Shown here piece by piece: positions 61,384 to 64,000 of a stretch of DNA of 64,000 nt; the stretch's first letter is position 1; every line of letters begins with the position of its first letter. Under the pieces are notes generated by a model. The model was not told the DNA's origin. It saw only the letters and a list, made by a program, of their open reading frames with translations, and did not search any database. Both the position numbers and the translations under genes were made by a program. The DNA comes from JAICND01 sp040905905 (GTDB lineage Bacteria > Actinomycetota > Acidimicrobiia > Spongiisociales > ZC4RG35), in assembly GCA_040905905.1 (NCBI GenBank), contig JBBDQN010000040.1, positions 1 through 64,000 on the forward strand. The letters run 5' to 3'.

Positions 61384-62580
61384 GTGGCTCTCCAGCTAAC
61401 GATCCGACCCGGACATCCCGACTTTCTCGACCTTCCATGGGATCAACCTCTATCGACCTGGAGCGTCACCAATCTTCTCGAGCTTCCCATGGGGATCTCA
61501 CGCCACATTGTGAGATTCCTCTCCTATCCGGAGGGAATATATGTCGTCAAAGAACTGCCGCTGGCCCCGGCTCGCAATGACTATCACGTCCTCCGCACTC
61601 TCGAAGCGTTGGCGGCTCCCGCGGTGGCTCCGGTGGGCCTGGTTGAAGGCCGCTGTCCCGATCCAAGCGAGGAAATCGCCGCCGCCCTCATCACTTCGTA
61701 CGAGCCATTCTCATTTTCCTACCGGGAGATGCTGGCAGGGCCAGGTTTCGGTCCCCGCCGGACTCAGATGCTGGACGCTTTTGCAGGTCTGCTGGTCCAG
61801 CTCCACGTAGCTGGTTGTTTCTGGGGCGACTGTTCACTCTCCAACGTCCTCTACCGCTTCGACGCTGAGGCGATCGAGACGATCATGGTCGATGCCGAAA
61901 CCGCCTTCGTCATCGATGGTGAATTGAGCCGGGGTCAACGAGAAGAGGACGTGTCGATCATGGTCGACAATGTCGCCGGGGGAATGGCCGACATCGCCGC
62001 CGAGATGGGTCACGACCTCGACGCCGCCGATCTGTCCCTCGGCGACGACATTGGCGACCGGTATCACAACCTCTGGGCAGAGTTGAGGGCCGAAGAAACT
62101 GTCCGTCCCTCCGAGCGTTACAAGATCAGAGACCGGATCGACCGCATCAACCGCCTTGGCTTCGACGTGGAAGAAGTAGGGCTCGTCCCCAACCGCGATG
62201 ACACCGCCGAGTTTCGAATCTCGGTCAAGCTGGGCGGCCGCAACTTCCACTCCAACCGGCTCAAGGAGCTGACCGGCATCGACGCTCTCGAAAACCAGGC
62301 CCGTCAGATCCTCTCCGACCTTCACTACTTCTCCTGTGCGGTCGGAGGAGAGTCTCCCACCGGCAAGGCAGTCCACGCTGTCCGCTGGCGGGCCACCGAG
62401 TTCGAGCCCACTCTTTCCCGGATTCGCGGGCTCCAAGGCATTGTTGACCCGTTGCAGGCTTACAGCGACCTGCTTCACCACCGCTATGTGCTGGCGACGG
62501 GGCTGGGGCGGGACGTTCCCACCGCGGAGGCGTTCGAAGACTGGGTGGCGCAGGGCCGACCCGGTTACCCCCTCGACTGA
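61384..62580 (+). CDS. DUF4032 protein with kinase-like motif
   Basis: The 398-residue product starts with GTG (61384). It has a region resembling lipopolysaccharide-type kinases: FGPRRTQMLDAFAGLLVQLH, then GCFWGDCSLSNVL (cf. HxDxxxxN) and IMVDAETAFV where a DFG-type Asp is expected. The C-terminal half (ELTGIDALENQARQILSDLH and on) is the DUF4032 type. Kinase activity is not shown by sequence alone, because the catalytic His/Asp spacing is atypical. It is convergent with fbiC. Confidence 0.82.
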   Translation: MALQLTIRPGHPDFLDLPWDQPLSTWSVTNLLELPMGISRHIVRFLSYPEGIYVVKELPLAPARNDYHVLRTLEALAAPAVAPVGLVEGRCPDPSEEIAAALITSYEPFSFSYREMLAGPGFGPRRTQMLDAFAGLLVQLHVAGCFWGDCSLSNVLYRFDAEAIETIMVDAETAFVIDGELSRGQREEDVSIMVDNVAGGMADIAAEMGHDLDAADLSLGDDIGDRYHNLWAELRAEETVRPSERYKIRDRIDRINRLGFDVEEVGLVPNRDDTAEFRISVKLGGRNFHSNRLKELTGIDALENQARQILSDLHYFSCAVGGESPTGKAVHAVRWRATEFEPTLSRIRGLQGIVDPLQAYSDLLHHRYVLATGLGRDVPTAEAFEDWVAQGRPGYPLD

Positions 62581-62584
62581 AACC

Positions 62585-64000
62585 TCAAACCGACTCGAGA
62601 ATCTCGTAGGTGGTGTTGCGGCGGGCTGGATGTCGTCGGGCAGCCCGGATCACAGCCCGGAATTCCTCTGGCGTCACCTCCTGGCCATGTTCGGCCCCGG
62701 CCGAGCGGGTGATGATCTCGCCCATCAAGGTCCCGCCCAAGTCGTTGCAGCCCGCATCGAGAAGTCGCCGTCCCCCGTCGAGACCGAGCTTCACCCACGA
62801 TGCCTGGATGTTGTCGATGAGACCTGCAAAGGCGAGACGTGCAACCGAGTGAACGAGGACAGCTTCGTCCCAGGTGGGGCCTGGTCGGGAGTGACCTCGG
62901 AGAAAGATCGGGGCCCCCATGTGGACGAAAGGCAGCGGCACGAATTCGGTGAAGCCACCCGTCCGTCGCTGAATCGAGCGGATGACCTCGAGATGGTTCG
63001 CCCAGGCGCGGGCGTCGTCGATGTGCCCAAACATGATGGTGGCAGTGGCCCGTAGACCGAGTTCGTGGGCAGTGATCATCACCTCCGCCCACTGCGAGGT
63101 GCGGATCTTGTCGGGGCAAAGATGGGTACGGACCCCGTCATCGAGGATCTCGGCGGCGGTGCCGGGGAGGCTCCCGAGACCGGCGCTTTGCAGACGTTCC
63201 AGCAACTGGCGGACCGACACTCCCAGGGTGTGGGCGCCCTGCCAAACTTCGAGAGGGGTGAAGCCGTGAATGTGCATCGCCGGCAACCGGGCCTTGATCG
63301 CCTCCACCACTTCGAGATAGAAGTCTCCGGTGAAGTCAGGGTGGATGCCTCCTTGCAGCGTCACTTCGGTGGCGCCGCGGTTCCAGGCCTCTTCTGCCAG
63401 CCCGATGATGCCTTCCACCGGGATCAGGTACGGATCTTCACGCAAGTTGAGACTTCGGGGGCCCTTGGAGAACGCGCAGAAGCCGCAACGGAAATAACAC
63501 TGGTTGGTGTAGTTGATGTTGCGATTGATGACATAGGTCACCGTGTCGCCGACCGATTCGGCCCGGAGCCGGTCGGCTACCCACGCGACCGCGTCCACCT
63601 GATCACCCCTGGCCTTGAACAGATCTACCAGCTCGTGATGTCCTGGCGGGGTTCCTTCGAGGGAACGTTCCAGGATCGGACGCAGAGCCCCCGCTCCGTC
63701 TAGCTCAGGGGGCGATGCCCCCTCGGTCCAAAGTGCATCGGTCCATTGCGCCGAGAATCGACCTCGCGGAGCGGGTACTGGGAGGTCCTTGCCAGGCGCC
63801 CATGGCGTTCGGGGCCGCACCGCTCCAGCCGCGTCGACCAGGCCCAGCCATGCGCGGAAACTCTCGCTACCCAGGGTTGAACGCACGTCGTCGATGGGGA
63901 CTCCGGGTGGCAATGCCGATCTCTCCACCAACTCATACCCCGCCAGTGCCTGTCGCAGGAACCCGACGCCTTCGGTATCCCAGTCGCGCAACAGGAGATC
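62585..64000 (-). CDS. fbiC: FO synthase FbiC, CofH half (5' end beyond window)
   Basis: Makes FO, the chromophore of coenzyme F420, from tyrosine and a pyrimidine precursor. The visible 471 residues comprise the CofH-type radical-SAM domain: CYFRCGFCAFSKGP carries the CxxxCxxC iron-sulfur site, with TYVINRNINYTNQ, TEVTLQGGIHPDF, LPGTAAEILDD and GFTEFVPLPF. About 130 residues before it look like the linker after a CofG domain, and the frame is open to the edge, so this is probably the end of fused FbiC. A TTG at 63991 could start a free CofH but is less likely. Confidence 0.9.
   Translation of the reverse strand, partial: DLLLRDWDTEGVGFLRQALAGYELVERSALPPGVPIDDVRSTLGSESFRAWLGLVDAAGAVRPRTPWAPGKDLPVPAPRGRFSAQWTDALWTEGASPPELDGAGALRPILERSLEGTPPGHHELVDLFKARGDQVDAVAWVADRLRAESVGDTVTYVINRNINYTNQCYFRCGFCAFSKGPRSLNLREDPYLIPVEGIIGLAEEAWNRGATEVTLQGGIHPDFTGDFYLEVVEAIKARLPAMHIHGFTPLEVWQGAHTLGVSVRQLLERLQSAGLGSLPGTAAEILDDGVRTHLCPDKIRTSQWAEVMITAHELGLRATATIMFGHIDDARAWANHLEVIRSIQRRTGGFTEFVPLPFVHMGAPIFLRGHSRPGPTWDEAVLVHSVARLAFAGLIDNIQASWVKLGLDGGRRLLDAGCNDLGGTLMGEIITRSAGAEHGQEVTPEEFRAVIRAARRHPARRNTTYEILESV

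Noticed and set aside
1..64000. CRISPR arrays, transposase genes, prophage genes and replication origin
   Set aside because: No spaced direct repeats, transposase motifs, phage structural genes or DnaA-box cluster were seen; the only mobile unit supported is the recA intein.

Overview
The window is 64 kb of high-GC DNA, densely packed with genes; no gene-free stretch exceeds about 240 bases. Gene content and order point to an actinobacterium (Actinomycetota), probably outside the well-studied orders. lexA lies beside a LysM membrane protein and nrdR. recA, miaB, miaA and dapF form one run, and ftsK, rnj and dapA another. fbiC (cofactor F420) is present, as are a 13E12-type DUF222/HNH gene, DUF4032 and a RamB-like regulator. 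Acidimicrobiia or a related lineage would fit, but no 16S gene is present and the assignment is an inference.

Layout. 1-8.4 kb: tRNA-Gly (cut by the edge), dut, a membrane protein, nrdR, a divergent SOS pair (LysM protein and lexA), then dapF, miaA, miaB and rny. 8.4-10.5 kb: recA, split by a 365-residue intein. 10.6-22.4 kb: a large signalling island with two response regulators facing an operon of one REC-HTH-cyclase and four multi-TM histidine kinases, and a divergent cyclic-nucleotide-binding protein. 22.3-31 kb: thpR, cinA, rimO, a flavin reductase, a PHP phosphatase, a GAPDH-like enzyme and the glyoxylate-shunt genes aceA and aceB, with a frameshifted RamB-like regulator facing them. 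33-41 kb: E2, E1beta, E1alpha, ftsK, rnj and dapA. 41-47.4 kb: a thioredoxin-TPR protein, a DinB-like protein between short repeats, a lipoprotein, an SOS-box HNH gene, a peptidyl-prolyl isomerase, dapB and an M16 peptidase. 47.4-51.6 kb: a vWA/AAA+ pair and a LOG-family protein. 51.6-64 kb: two lipoproteins, a TIGR03084-like protein, a BtpA-family protein, an HD-GYP protein, Lhr, a DUF4032 protein and fbiC (cut by the edge).

The most unusual part is the signalling island. The four kinases form a two-by-two set. Two membrane sensor types each occur twice, once with a transmitter that lacks the phospho-accepting His and once with an intact transmitter. The two intact transmitters share a 1,268-bp stretch that looks identical at DNA level and in part has extreme strand composition bias. 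The first gene of the operon joins a receiver, a LuxR-like segment and a class III cyclase. The divergent gene ends in a cyclic-nucleotide-binding domain, so the locus may hold its own phosphorelay, second-messenger maker and effector.

A second theme is DNA damage. Perfect GAAC-N4-GTTC boxes lie between lexA and the LysM gene (two), before recA and before the DUF222/HNH gene. Many start codons overlap the previous stop (ATGA, GTGA, and CTGA for miaA), so translational coupling appears common here.
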